The notes: generated by a model not told the origin, from the letters alone. Shown: positions 24,925-32,949, numbered from the stretch's first letter. The stretch is 64,000 nucleotides of DNA from Erysipelotrichaceae bacterium (GCA_017405785.1 JAFQZR010000001.1:124001-188000); one strand, 5' to 3'. Numbers and translations: made by a program.

Positions 24925-25713
24925 ATGCCTTATTTACATATTCATAACATCGATCTTCACTATGAAGTGGTCGGAGAAGGATATCCGTTTATCTTCCTTC
25001 ACGGTCTGGGCAATGACTGCAGTCAGACCATGGAGATGTATAAGCCCCGGGAAAACATTCAGTGTATCTACCCGGAGCAGAAAGGTCATGGGCTGAGCAG
25101 CTGCGATGACCATATTACTTTTGATGATTTCACCAATGACATCATCGCCCTGGCGGATCATCTGGGATTACAGGAGTTTATCCTCGGGGGCATATCCATG
25201 GGTGCTGCTGCTACCATTCATACTTATCTGCAGTATCCTGAAAGAATCAAGGCTCTGATCCTGATTCGCAATGCCTGGGCTGGGGAAACCATGAACAGAG
25301 AAAACGCCAATCTTTTCATTGCCCTATCTGAAGCATTGAAGGAAAAATCACCGGAAAAACTGAAAGAATCAGAAGCTTATAAGGAATATTTATTAATCGA
25401 GGAAGAGACTGCTGTTTCCATGGTCGGCTTTTTCGAAGAGCCGGCAGCTCTGAGATATCCTGAAAAATTTGCCAGAATACCAGTTCAGGCACCGTTTGAA
25501 TCACTGGATGCTCTGAAGGAAATAAAAGTTCCTACTCTTGTACTTGCCAACAGGCAGGACAGCATCCATCCTTTCCACAGCAGCGAACTCATTCATGAGG
25601 CCATAAAAGGTTCCGTTTTCCATGAAATCGCCTGCAAGAAAGCTGACAGAAAAGGTTATTATCATGACCTTGACGTCTACATCAATGAATTCATAAATTC
25701 ACTTGAACTGTAA
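24925..25713 (+). CDS. Alpha/beta hydrolase
   Basis: A 262-residue alpha/beta hydrolase without signal peptide. The oxyanion segment FLHGLGNDC lies near residues 33-41, the nucleophile elbow GGISMGAA near residues 89-96 (Ser in GISMG), and the acid residue in LANRQDSIHPF. The last His of the triad is probably in YYHDLDVY. It may act on an ester or lactone. A strong AGGAGG site precedes the ATG. It is monocistronic and followed by a terminator that faces the RNA gene on the other strand. Confidence 0.85.
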   Translation: MPYLHIHNIDLHYEVVGEGYPFIFLHGLGNDCSQTMEMYKPRENIQCIYPEQKGHGLSSCDDHITFDDFTNDIIALADHLGLQEFILGGISMGAAATIHTYLQYPERIKALILIRNAWAGETMNRENANLFIALSEALKEKSPEKLKESEAYKEYLLIEEETAVSMVGFFEEPAALRYPEKFARIPVQAPFESLDALKEIKVPTLVLANRQDSIHPFHSSELIHEAIKGSVFHEIACKKADRKGYYHDLDVYINEFINSLEL

Positions 25714-25734
25714 ACATCAGCAAGGATGTTTTTT
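25712..25734 (+). terminator. Terminator after the alpha/beta hydrolase gene
   Basis: Seven-base-pair stem AAACATC / GATGTTT followed by four T and then A. Confidence 0.6.
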
Positions 25735-25740
25735 ACCGGC

Positions 25741-25770
25741 AAGAAAAGAAAAAGCAGTCATTTCTGACTG
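25741..25770 (-). terminator. Terminator of the structured RNA
   Basis: On the minus strand CAGTCA-GAAA-TGACTG is followed by CTTTTTCTTTTCTT. The GAAA loop and the T tract fix the strand of the RNA gene upstream of it. Confidence 0.85.
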
Positions 25771-25915
25771 TTGAACTACCTATATGTGATCGTCGCTTGA
25801 GGAGGACGTTTTTCCTGTATGTAACGTCCTTAACCCGGACGATAGGTTATATATGTTAACGTTGTTTTCCAACGGTTTAAGGTGTATGTGAATCGGTCTG
25901 TTTCAACCGAGTAGT
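25745..25915 (-). ncRNA. Structured small RNA of unknown family, about 170 nt
   Basis: No gene is found between 25714 and 26062, but the minus strand carries a promoter, many paired elements and a terminator. The ends pair (AACUAC at 25916-25911 with GUAGUU at 25779-25774). Inside are hairpins UCGGU/ACCGA (25910-25906 with 25897-25893), CGUUG/CAACG (25874-25870 with 25864-25860) and an 8-base-pair AGGACGUU/AACGUCCU (25830-25823 with 25810-25803). A further arm pairs ACCUAU/AUAGGU and AUCGUC/GACGAU. CCUUAA (25882-25877) can pair with UUAAGG (25833-25828) as a pseudoknot. UCACAUA occurs twice in single-stranded positions. I see none of the signatures of tmRNA, RNase P or SRP RNA; 6S RNA cannot be excluded. 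Confidence 0.75.
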
Positions 25916-25917
25916 TA

Positions 25918-25946
25918 ATAATACCTGATTCAAAAACCTTTTGCAA
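25918..25946 (-). promoter_or_regulatory. Promoter of the structured RNA
   Basis: TTGCAA (25946-25941) and TATTAT (25923-25918) on the minus strand with a 17-base spacer. Transcription should start near 25911, at the 5' arm of the closing helix. Confidence 0.75.
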
Positions 25947-26008
25947 GAACTTTTTTACAAATTTTTAAACTTTTTTCTGCATCTTAAAAGTGCAGAAAAC
26001 TGACACGG

Positions 26009-26042
26009 AAAAAGGAGTTTTTCTTCGGAAAAACTCCTTTTT
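26009..26042. terminator. Strong bidirectional terminator with UUCG loop
   Basis: A 15-base-pair stem closed by a C(TTCG)G tetraloop, with poly-A and poly-T on either side. It separates the orphan EIIB gene from the RNA gene, so the RNA is not the 3' end of that transcript. Confidence 0.92.
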
Positions 26043-26062
26043 TTCCTATCTTTTCAGCCTTA

Positions 26063-26368
26063 TCAGCGGATATGGAATTCGTCTTCTGTCTCAGCCAGGG
26101 CCTTATCCATTTTCTCGGTCAGTTCCTTCATGTCCATGATCTTAAACAGCTCAACAATGCGCGGATACTGACGGCACTGATAGACAATGTCACGGGCTAC
26201 TACCAGCAGATCAAACTTCTGAGCAGACAGTTCACCAAGAGAGACATGTTCAACTTCAATGTCCTTTATGCCCCTCTGCTTGAGATATTTCTGAACATTC
26301 AGCTTAACCATGAAAGAACTGCCCATTCCTCCACCGCAGCAGCACATTATGTGTTTTATTTCAGCCAT
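26063..26368 (-). CDS. Orphan PTS EIIB, lactose/ascorbate (UlaB)-like
   Basis: Start placed at 26368 (101 residues) with AAAGGAAG upstream; an in-frame TTG seven codons earlier lies before that site. The P-loop-like phosphocysteine region IKHIMCCCGGGMGSSFMVKL matches the ascorbate/galactitol EIIB type, where the first Cys of C-x-x-G-x-G-S-S is phosphorylated; here three cysteines stand in a row. The rest (VEHVSLGELSAQKFDLLVVARDI) fits the small Rossmann-like fold. No EIIA or EIIC is encoded nearby, so it may work with a distant permease or be regulatory. TATAAT at 26411-26406 could be its own -10. Confidence 0.8.
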   Translation of the reverse strand: MAEIKHIMCCCGGGMGSSFMVKLNVQKYLKQRGIKDIEVEHVSLGELSAQKFDLLVVARDIVYQCRQYPRIVELFKIMDMKELTEKMDKALAETEDEFHIR

Positions 26369-26420
26369 AACTACCAAACTTCCTTTCAATACTATTACTG
26401 TCTTTATTATAACGCAGATT

Positions 26421-27827
26421 TCAGAATCTGCTCAGTATTTCTCGTTCCCGCATGCCTAACCTGCCGTTGGTCTCCCGGTCATAATCAACCATGGAACATT
26501 CATCGGCTGCCAGTCTCATTGCCAATTCTCTTTCATCATACGGCAGCCATTCACTTAATCCTTCACCGTTAGGATCTCCCGTTTTCGCAAAGTTAGCCCA
26601 GTAACTCTGCATTTTCTCTGAAAGCTGCCAGTCCTTTTTCTCATACGGTCTCCAGCAGCCATCCAGTGTACCGAACTGATAGCGGTTATCACAGGAATGC
26701 GGAACACCGGCATCATCTCCCGGCTGAGGACGGTCAAAAACATATTCATAGACATTCTTTCTTCCCTGTTCAACCAGAACTCTGCCAAAGGCACGCGCCT
26801 GCCGACAGGTATTTGAATGGAACATTGGTTCTTTTTCATTGGCACCTTCATCAACGGTACAGCCAATGATGACATCAGCCTTACCGGTTTCTCCTTGAAT
26901 TATCATATGATCTATAGTGTCCGGCAGAACATAACCGTCGTTATACATGCCAAAACCGTAAAAGAAACCGAGTTTTTCATCGTTTATGTCTCTTAAGACC
27001 TGCCAGTCAAGTTTACGCATTTCCTCAATACTGCTGCATCCCAGACTTTCCATTATCATGGTGCCTTTTCTTTCCAGATTATCTCTGGTCTCTTCATTCA
27101 TCATTGAGCCGATACCGCCGGCTGACTGGATGGAAACATGTCTGATCAGATCACGCGATAACGGTGAACAGAACAGTGCCAGTGAGCTTCTTCCTCCGGA
27201 AGACTGACCAAATACCGTAATGTTGTCAGGATCACCGCCGAATCCGGAGATATTCTCATGGACCCATTTCAGAGCCCGGATCTGATCCTGCAGGCCGTAG
27301 TTCCCGGCCGATCCATGTTCGTTCTCCAAAGCCAGTTCAGGATGAACATAGTAACCGAATATATTCAGACGATAGGTAATCGATACCACAATACAGCCAT
27401 GACGGCATAATCCGTCTCCGCAGTATTCATAGTCTGAACCGTACCACTGCTGTAAACCGCCGCCGTGAATGTACATCATGACCGGCAGCTTATCGTTTTC
27501 ACTTTCGGCCGGAGTATAGATATTAAGGTATAAACAGTCCTCTGACATCTTCGGTGGATACGGATAGTTTTCCATCATTACATAAGGATGGTCGCTGTCA
27601 TCATTGATGTCGTCAACGGCATCATTCCAGCGGTCAAACTGAGCGCAGGCATCACCATATTTATCGCATAATCTTACCCCTACCCAGCTTTCCGGTTCTT
27701 CAGGCGCTTTCCACCTTAACTCACCTACCGGCGGCTTGGCATATGGCACACCGCGGAAAAGCGCAAATCCGCCATTGGATCTGACACCTTCAACCCATCC
27801 GTATTTTGTCAGGACTCTGTTTATCAT
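26421..27827 (-). CDS. Type-B carboxylesterase
   Basis: Start placed at 27827 (468 residues), after GGGAGGA. The protein shows the type-B carboxylesterase marks: FRGVPYAKPPVGELRWK near the start, EDCLYLNIYTPAESEND, the oxyanion hole IHGGGLQ, and the nucleophile GQSSGGRSS. The triad Glu is likely in DEGANEKEP and the His in GVPHSCDNR. It lacks a signal peptide, so it acts in the cytoplasm on esters brought into the cell. It shares strong likeness with the carboxylesterase at 37963-39555, so the two are paralogues within one sugar locus. Exact acyl group unknown. Confidence 0.9.
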   Translation of the reverse strand: MINRVLTKYGWVEGVRSNGGFALFRGVPYAKPPVGELRWKAPEEPESWVGVRLCDKYGDACAQFDRWNDAVDDINDDSDHPYVMMENYPYPPKMSEDCLYLNIYTPAESENDKLPVMMYIHGGGLQQWYGSDYEYCGDGLCRHGCIVVSITYRLNIFGYYVHPELALENEHGSAGNYGLQDQIRALKWVHENISGFGGDPDNITVFGQSSGGRSSLALFCSPLSRDLIRHVSIQSAGGIGSMMNEETRDNLERKGTMIMESLGCSSIEEMRKLDWQVLRDINDEKLGFFYGFGMYNDGYVLPDTIDHMIIQGETGKADVIIGCTVDEGANEKEPMFHSNTCRQARAFGRVLVEQGRKNVYEYVFDRPQPGDDAGVPHSCDNRYQFGTLDGCWRPYEKKDWQLSEKMQSYWANFAKTGDPNGEGLSEWLPYDERELAMRLAADECSMVDYDRETNGRLGMREREILSRF

Positions 27828-27895
27828 AGTCGTTTCCTCCCATTCCATTTTCGCACACAATGGATTTCAAATGGTATCAACTCATTTCAAAAATG

Positions 27896-27923
27896 TAAAA
27901 ACCCCATATCAGAGATACAGGGT
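27896..27923 (-). terminator. Terminator after the BD-FAE-like esterase
   Basis: Ten-base-pair stem (two G-T pairs) between 27914-27923 and 27901-27910 with a three-base loop, then TTTTT on the minus strand. Confidence 0.75.
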
Positions 27924-27946
27924 CTCATACTTATAAATTATTTCTG

Positions 27947-28909
27947 TCAGATATGCTTTTCCAGCCAGCCTTCGCACAACAGAGCCCACTTGTGGACCTG
28001 CGGAATATCCATGGCCAGATCATTGTGACCGTCAGCCATTGCCAGACCGTGTACACCTTCAGGGAACAGGTGCATTTCAAACGGAATGCCTACCGCTGTC
28101 AGAGCGCTGCCCAGAGTAAAGGAGTTACGAGGGTCATCACTGTTGGTCTGCCAGATAAAGAACGGCGGAGTCTGTCTGGTGATGTTCACTTCCGGTGAAT
28201 AGTAAATAAGTTCTTCCTTATTCGCAAAGAACGGATTTCTGATGTGATCGCTGAACGGGTCAACAAAGAAGCCGCCCGTCATACCGGCAAACGCAAAGGC
28301 ACCGTAACCTAAAACAGCTCCGTCAGGACGGCAGGATTCCCTTTCAACCGGATCTTCGGCTTCCTTATTGCCGTAGTCAAAATGGGTAGCAGCATTGCCT
28401 GACAACATGCCGCCGGCTGAGAAGCCCATGCAGATGACCTTATCGGTAACACCCAGCTCATCCTTTTTGCTTCTGATGAGTCTGATGGCTCTCTGCATGT
28501 CATCCAAGGCATCCTTGCGGCCATAAGGCTGCAGACGGTATGTCAGTACGGCCGTATTGAATCCGGCTGTAGCGAAATACTCAGCGACGTTGAAACCTTC
28601 ACATCCTGTTCTGGTGGAGAAACCTCCCCCGCAGGCTACAATGATGGTTCCTCTTTTTTCTGTCATGTTCTGGCCCGGAACGAAGATGATCGACGGTTCA
28701 GTCTGCAGAGGATCTCTGTTATCCCAGTTAGGAGTCTGCCCTTCAGGCCATAGTGGAATAGCATCAAATCTTTTAACAGCGTTGTTCCAGGTTTCCATGT
28801 TCAGCTCCCTGTTCATGGAACCGTCTTCCTTGCGGTGACGGGAAATATTGATGACAACACCGTCTTCAGCTACCAGTTTTCTTATCTCTTCATAGTTGTT
28901 CTGATACAT
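27947..28909 (-). CDS. Alpha/beta hydrolase, acetyl-xylan-esterase/BD-FAE-like
   Basis: Start at 28909 (320 residues) with AAAGGAGA upstream; an earlier ATG lies in the terminator region. The protein has VACGGGFSTRTGCEGFNVAEYF as an oxyanion-type loop, YRLQPYGRKDALDDMQRAIR and the nucleophile CMGFSAGGMLSG. The acid and base are probably in WQTNSDDPRN and PEGVHGLAMA. This arrangement is that of intracellular or secreted acetyl-xylan esterases and feruloyl esterases of the lipase-like branch; no signal peptide is present here. It is in a series of esterase genes and probably removes acetyl or acyl groups from imported sugars. Confidence 0.85.
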   Translation of the reverse strand: MYQNNYEEIRKLVAEDGVVINISRHRKEDGSMNRELNMETWNNAVKRFDAIPLWPEGQTPNWDNRDPLQTEPSIIFVPGQNMTEKRGTIIVACGGGFSTRTGCEGFNVAEYFATAGFNTAVLTYRLQPYGRKDALDDMQRAIRLIRSKKDELGVTDKVICMGFSAGGMLSGNAATHFDYGNKEAEDPVERESCRPDGAVLGYGAFAFAGMTGGFFVDPFSDHIRNPFFANKEELIYYSPEVNITRQTPPFFIWQTNSDDPRNSFTLGSALTAVGIPFEMHLFPEGVHGLAMADGHNDLAMDIPQVHKWALLCEGWLEKHI

Positions 28910-28922
28910 ATATATCTCCTTT

Positions 28923-28957
28923 GAAAAAAGTCCATACCCCTCCCAGGGCATGGACTT
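28923..28957 (-). terminator. Terminator after the sugar ABC ATPase gene
   Basis: Stem AAGTCCAT / ATGGACTT with an inner GC-rich part, followed by six T on the minus strand. Confidence 0.85.
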
Positions 28958-28968
28958 CAGTATGTTTA

Positions 28969-30168
28969 CTAAATCAGATTCTTCTCTGTCTCAGCGTCAA
29001 AGACGTGGATCAGGTTAGGATTGAAGTTGAATGTGAACTCCTTGCCTAAGGAAACGCTCTCCAGATCGAGGTTGGCTGTCGGGATAACAGCTACGATATC
29101 GTCACCGTTGAGGTTGATGTGCAGGTGCACTTCGGAACCCATCATTTCTGATACTTCGATAACACCGGTGAATCCGTCTTCAGCCATTTCAATGTGAACA
29201 GGTCTGACACCGACGACAACTCTCTTTTCAGGTACATTGTTAGCCTTCAGGGCTGTCTGATACTTTTCAGCCAGTCTGATGCCTCTGTTCTGAATGGTAA
29301 TGTAGTAATCACCGTCTACGATTGATAACGGAATATTGTGGAAGAAGTTGATCTGAGGTGTACCGATGAAGCCGGCAACGAAGACGTTATCAGGATGGTT
29401 GAATACTTCCTGAGGAGTACCTACCTGCTGAATGAAGCCGTCTCTCATGACGACGATTCTGTCACCTAAGGTCATGGCTTCGACCTGGTCATGGGTAACA
29501 TATACGAATGTTGTGTCGATCTTCTGACGCAGTCTGATGATCTCGGAACGCATCTGGCCACGCAGCTTGGCGTCCAGGTTACTCAGAGGTTCGTCCATCA
29601 GGATGACCTGAGGCTGTCTGACGATGGCACGGCCGATGGCGACACGCTGTCTCTGACCGCCGGAAAGAGCCTTTGGCAGACGTTCGAGGATCTCAGTGAT
29701 CTCGAGAGTCTTGGCGGCCTCTCTGACCTTTCTGTCGATCTCGTCTTTCGGCAGCTTGGCCAGTTTCAGTGAGAAGGCCATGTTGTCATAAACAGTCATA
29801 TGAGGATACAGTGAGTAGTTCTGGAAGACCATTGCGATGTTCCTGTCTCTCGGTGAGATGACATTGGACAGCACATCACCGATGTACAGTTCACCTTCGG
29901 TGATCTCTTCCAGACCGGCGATCATACGTAATGTAGTGGACTTGCCGCATCCGGAAGGTCCGACTAATACGACGAATTCCTTGTCCTTAATGAACAGATT
30001 GAACTCCTGAACGGCTACAACGCCTTCATCAGTGATCTGCAGATTAGGAACGAACCCTTCTTCAGGTGGAAGATCCTTTGCCTTCTTGGCAGCTCTCTTG
30101 TTGGATCTGATCTCCTCCCGGGTGATAGGGTAGATCTTCTTGATGTTCTTTAATGTAATACTTGCCAT
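28969..30168 (-). CDS. MsmK/UgpC-type sugar ABC transporter ATPase
   Basis: A 399-residue ATPase with Walker A GPSGCGKST, the ABC signature LSGGQRQR, Walker B VILMDEP and the C-terminal regulatory domain typical of sugar importers (VGVRPVHIEMAEDGFTG). It probably powers several CUT1 importers. Compared with the usual family it has about 30 extra residues (about 14-45, rich in Lys, Arg and Glu) between the first two strands; the second ATPase at 50510 has a similar insertion. No Shine-Dalgarno site lies at the right distance from the ATG; the leader upstream is strongly structured (30176-30273), which suggests RNA-level control. Confidence 0.92.
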   Translation of the reverse strand: MASITLKNIKKIYPITREEIRSNKRAAKKAKDLPPEEGFVPNLQITDEGVVAVQEFNLFIKDKEFVVLVGPSGCGKSTTLRMIAGLEEITEGELYIGDVLSNVISPRDRNIAMVFQNYSLYPHMTVYDNMAFSLKLAKLPKDEIDRKVREAAKTLEITEILERLPKALSGGQRQRVAIGRAIVRQPQVILMDEPLSNLDAKLRGQMRSEIIRLRQKIDTTFVYVTHDQVEAMTLGDRIVVMRDGFIQQVGTPQEVFNHPDNVFVAGFIGTPQINFFHNIPLSIVDGDYYITIQNRGIRLAEKYQTALKANNVPEKRVVVGVRPVHIEMAEDGFTGVIEVSEMMGSEVHLHINLNGDDIVAVIPTANLDLESVSLGKEFTFNFNPNLIHVFDAETEKNLI

Positions 30169-30175
30169 GTGTTTT

Positions 30176-30273
30176 GCTCTGGCAGCTCAGCCTCCGCCTT
30201 ACTGCCTCATCTTAAACCGACACGAAGGATTTAAGACATTCTCAGTATGTCTCCACGATACTGACCCGCGAGC
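30176..30273 (-). promoter_or_regulatory. Structured mRNA leader of the sugar ABC ATPase
   Basis: Directly upstream of the ATG at 30168 the minus strand folds into three adjacent hairpins: UCAGUAU/AUACUGA (30264-30258 with 30248-30242), UCUUAAAUC/GGUUUAAGA (30236-30228 with 30218-30210) and GGCAG/CUGCC (30206-30202 with 30185-30181). A short GCUC/GAGC helix (30273-30270 with 30179-30176) can close the whole. The third loop contains GGAGG, which is 22 bases from the ATG. A fourth hairpin UACUGC/GCAGUA lies further upstream (30322-30317 with 30301-30296). The layout resembles a cis-regulatory RNA. An RNA motif upstream of msiK, the actinobacterial counterpart, is known. Confidence 0.65.
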
Positions 30274-30276
30274 CAC
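30199..30276 (-). CDS. Possible 25-codon leader ORF upstream of the ABC ATPase
   Basis: GTG at 30276 has a perfect AAGGAGG six bases upstream and opens a frame of 25 codons that begins MARGSVSWRH and ends FKMRQ, with TAA at 30199-30201. The stop falls inside the third leader hairpin, so a translating ribosome would melt the first two hairpins and part of the third. The frame could be real, or a by-product of a conserved RNA. It is 30 bases from the ATPase start, close enough for reinitiation. Confidence 0.4.
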   Translation of the reverse strand: MARGSVSWRHTENVLNPSCRFKMRQ

Positions 30277-30501
30277 GGTATTCCTCCTTTTCTTTTACTG
30301 CATAGGAAAGTGGAGAGCAGTATTTCAATCATATTATGACAAATTAAAGGCTGTTTGCCTTGTAAATATGTAAACATCACATGCAAAAAAAACTGAATTG
30401 ACTTCAAGAATAGAAAATCAAAACAGTAAAGTTCATTTTTTATTCTTTTGACAGTTATGGCAATGATATGCTGAAAATGGATTAAAAGGAGCTGTAATAA
30501 T

Positions 30502-31362
30502 ATGCACGAAATTAAGACCGTAAATGTTAATGGTGTTACCCTGGCCTACAGAGAATACGGCACAGGTGACAAATATCTTTTATCAACTCAGAACTTCTTC
30601 TTCAAGGATTCACACATGGCCTTGCTGGGACAGCCGCCATATGACTATCACTGCTTCCTGGTATACATGAGAGGCTACGGTGAATCAGATCATATATTCG
30701 ATCAGACCCTGCGTGATTATGCCACGGTATGGGGTGAAGACCTGATCGCCTTTGCCGAAACAATGGGAATTCCGTCATTCTACTATACGGGCATTTCCCA
30801 TGGTAACTGGGCTGCCTGGTACATCGCCTTCCACAGACCTGAACTCATCAGAGCCTATGTCTGCTGCGACGGTATCACCCAGTATCACGAACAGAGAGAT
30901 TTACCTGCTCCGTTAGCCAAGATGAGAGATCACGCTGATGAATTCGTCGGCAACGAAGAGCAGTTAAGAAAAACTGCATGGATCGAATTATGGCCAACCC
31001 AGAACCCGGAAAGGCTGGCCAGAAGACAGGCCAACTTTGAAGAACACCTCGACATTCTGATGCACAGAAAAGCCGAAGAATTCGGCCTTCCGATGCTGGG
31101 CGACATGACCGGCTGCAATGCCAAAAGTCAGGAAGAACTATTGGAAAGACTCCATGAGATCAACTTCCCTGTCATGATCTGGGAAGGCGGTCTTGACCCG
31201 TTAGCCACTCCGGAAGCAGCCCTGGAAGTTGCCAAGGCCATTCCTGGTGCTCATTACCTGATGTATCAGCACTTAGGCCATGGCGGCGCTGATGAAATGC
31301 CGGAATTAACGGCCCGTGACTGCGACCGCTTCTTCAAGGATGTCGAAGGCAGAATCCTGTAG
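30502..31362 (+). CDS. Alpha/beta hydrolase, first gene of the esterase-phosphorylase operon
   Basis: A 286-residue alpha/beta hydrolase. VYMRGYGESDHIFDQTLRDY, the nucleophile YTGISHGNWAAWY near residues 94-106, and the late segment HLGHGGADEMPEL with the triad His are seen. The triad acid is probably in WEGGLDPLATP. It has no signal peptide and acts inside the cell. TTGACA at 30448-30453 may be the -35 of the operon promoter, though the -10 is unclear. The gene starts a rightward run of six closely spaced genes. Confidence 0.85.
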   Translation: MHEIKTVNVNGVTLAYREYGTGDKYLLSTQNFFFKDSHMALLGQPPYDYHCFLVYMRGYGESDHIFDQTLRDYATVWGEDLIAFAETMGIPSFYYTGISHGNWAAWYIAFHRPELIRAYVCCDGITQYHEQRDLPAPLAKMRDHADEFVGNEEQLRKTAWIELWPTQNPERLARRQANFEEHLDILMHRKAEEFGLPMLGDMTGCNAKSQEELLERLHEINFPVMIWEGGLDPLATPEAALEVAKAIPGAHYLMYQHLGHGGADEMPELTARDCDRFFKDVEGRIL

Positions 31363-31374
31363 GAGTAAACAATT

Positions 31375-32949
31375 ATGAAACTCAATGTGGCTGCTCTCTT
31401 CGGGGAACACATGATCCTGCAGAGAGACAGCGAACTTAAGATATGGGGTACCGGTGCCGAAAATGACACCGTTACTGTTGAACTGAATGAGCAGAAAGCA
31501 TCTGCACCCGTTATTAACGGTGAGTGGATGGTAGTTTTGAAACCGGAAGAAGCCTGTTTCAGGACAACAATGACCATAAGTTCCGTAATTACCGAAGAAG
31601 TCATCAGTTTCCACGATGTAGCCATCGGCGAAGTATGGCTGGCTACCGGTCAGTCCAACATGGAATTTCTGATGAAATACGATTATGATCTTCCGGAAAC
31701 AAAGGAATTACCGGATGATGAATATCTGCGCTGCTATACCACACCGCAGAGTGCCTATCTGGGCTATCTGGAACTTGACAGTAAGCCTGCTCAGGGTTTC
31801 TGGCGCAAGTGGACCAGCTATGACAACCGCATCAACTTCTCTGCCGTGGGAGCCTACATGGGCATGATCCTAAGACAGAAGCTCAATGTTCCTGTCGGTA
31901 TCATTTCCTGTAACTGGGGCGGCAGCCCTGTCGCTGCCTGGACAGCCATGGAAGATCTCAAGGCTAATCCGGCTTTAAAACCAATACTGAAGTGGCATCA
32001 GGATGCCTGTGACTCAACCGACTGGGAAAAGTACATGGCTGCTTCTGATGTCAAACCGGCTCCGATCTCACCTCAGCAGCAGCGGTTCAACGACCGCTTC
32101 ATGATGGGTGAGGACATGAGTGAGTTCTTCAAGAACTTTGACCCTTCCAAATTGCCGAAAGTCGACTATGCTCCTTATAATCCGGGACCGCGTTCCATTG
32201 TCAGACCGGCCGGTTTATATGAAAACATGCTGAAGAAAACCGCACCATACGCCATTAAGGGTGTTATCTGGTATCAGGGTGAAGATGATGATGCCAGAGA
32301 CTGGGTTGATTTCTATGATGAAAGCATGAAAACCATGGTGGCCTGCTGGCGTAAGCTATGGGGCTGGAAGTTCCCATTCTTCCAGATCGAACTGGCACCT
32401 TTCAGAGGCGTAGGAATTACCGGTGCCAAGAAATATGATATTTTAAGACAGAAGCAGCATATAGCATCCATGAATACTCCTGATATGTATAATGTCTGTA
32501 TTCTCGATGCCGGAGAGGAATTCAATATTCATCCACGCCACAAGAAAATTGTGGGTGAACGCCTTGGCCGCATGGTCATGAAACATGTCTACGGTGATAA
32601 TTCACTGGTAGCGGATTGTCCGGAATTCAAGAGCGCCACAGGCAGTGACGGTATCTTAGTTATACGTTTCATTAACACTGCTGAAGGTCTGAAAGTCAAA
32701 GGAGACCTGAAACAACGGTTGAAGTTATATGGTGACGATAAATCGGGTGATCAACAGCCAGAATGGGATTATCAGTATTTAGTTGAAGGCGATAAACTTA
32801 TCCTTACCGGAAAATGGGAATACCCTCCATTTGTAAAATACTGTGAGGAAAACTACTGTCCTGCAGTTTTGTTCAATTCTGAAGATAATCCTGTTTTCGA
32901 GTTTTCTATACCATATTGGGGTATCTATTATGGAGATTTTAAAGAATGA
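31375..32949 (+). CDS. Sialate O-acetylesterase-like SGNH esterase
   Basis: A 524-residue protein with the sialate O-acetylesterase layout: N-terminal FGEHMILQRDSELKIWGTG, the SGNH nucleophile loop ATGQSNMEF (Ser94), ISCNWGGSPVAAW and GVIWYQGEDD, with late His in FNIHPRHK. These enzymes remove O-acetyl groups from sialic acids, but many family members act on acetylated xylan or other glycans. It lacks a signal peptide, unusual for the family, so deacetylation should be cytoplasmic. It is 12 bases after the previous gene, with AGGAG upstream, and overlaps the next by four bases. Confidence 0.88.
   Translation: MKLNVAALFGEHMILQRDSELKIWGTGAENDTVTVELNEQKASAPVINGEWMVVLKPEEACFRTTMTISSVITEEVISFHDVAIGEVWLATGQSNMEFLMKYDYDLPETKELPDDEYLRCYTTPQSAYLGYLELDSKPAQGFWRKWTSYDNRINFSAVGAYMGMILRQKLNVPVGIISCNWGGSPVAAWTAMEDLKANPALKPILKWHQDACDSTDWEKYMAASDVKPAPISPQQQRFNDRFMMGEDMSEFFKNFDPSKLPKVDYAPYNPGPRSIVRPAGLYENMLKKTAPYAIKGVIWYQGEDDDARDWVDFYDESMKTMVACWRKLWGWKFPFFQIELAPFRGVGITGAKKYDILRQKQHIASMNTPDMYNVCILDAGEEFNIHPRHKKIVGERLGRMVMKHVYGDNSLVADCPEFKSATGSDGILVIRFINTAEGLKVKGDLKQRLKLYGDDKSGDQQPEWDYQYLVEGDKLILTGKWEYPPFVKYCEENYCPAVLFNSEDNPVFEFSIPYWGIYYGDFKE

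Noticed and set aside
25755-25915. The structured RNA read on the plus strand
   Set aside because: The stems are the same on both strands, but only the minus strand has the GAAA loop followed by a T tract and a promoter with 17-base spacing at the other end.
25745-25915. Assignment of the RNA as 6S RNA, tmRNA, SRP RNA or RNase P RNA
   Set aside because: No tRNA-like ends, SRP tetraloop motif or RNase P conserved blocks are seen, and the pairing is branched rather than the simple rod of 6S RNA. 6S cannot be fully excluded, so no name is given.
30176-30273. Naming the ABC ATPase leader as the known msiK RNA motif
   Set aside because: That motif is described from Actinobacteria; the structure here is not one I can match to it by eye, so only the parallel is noted.
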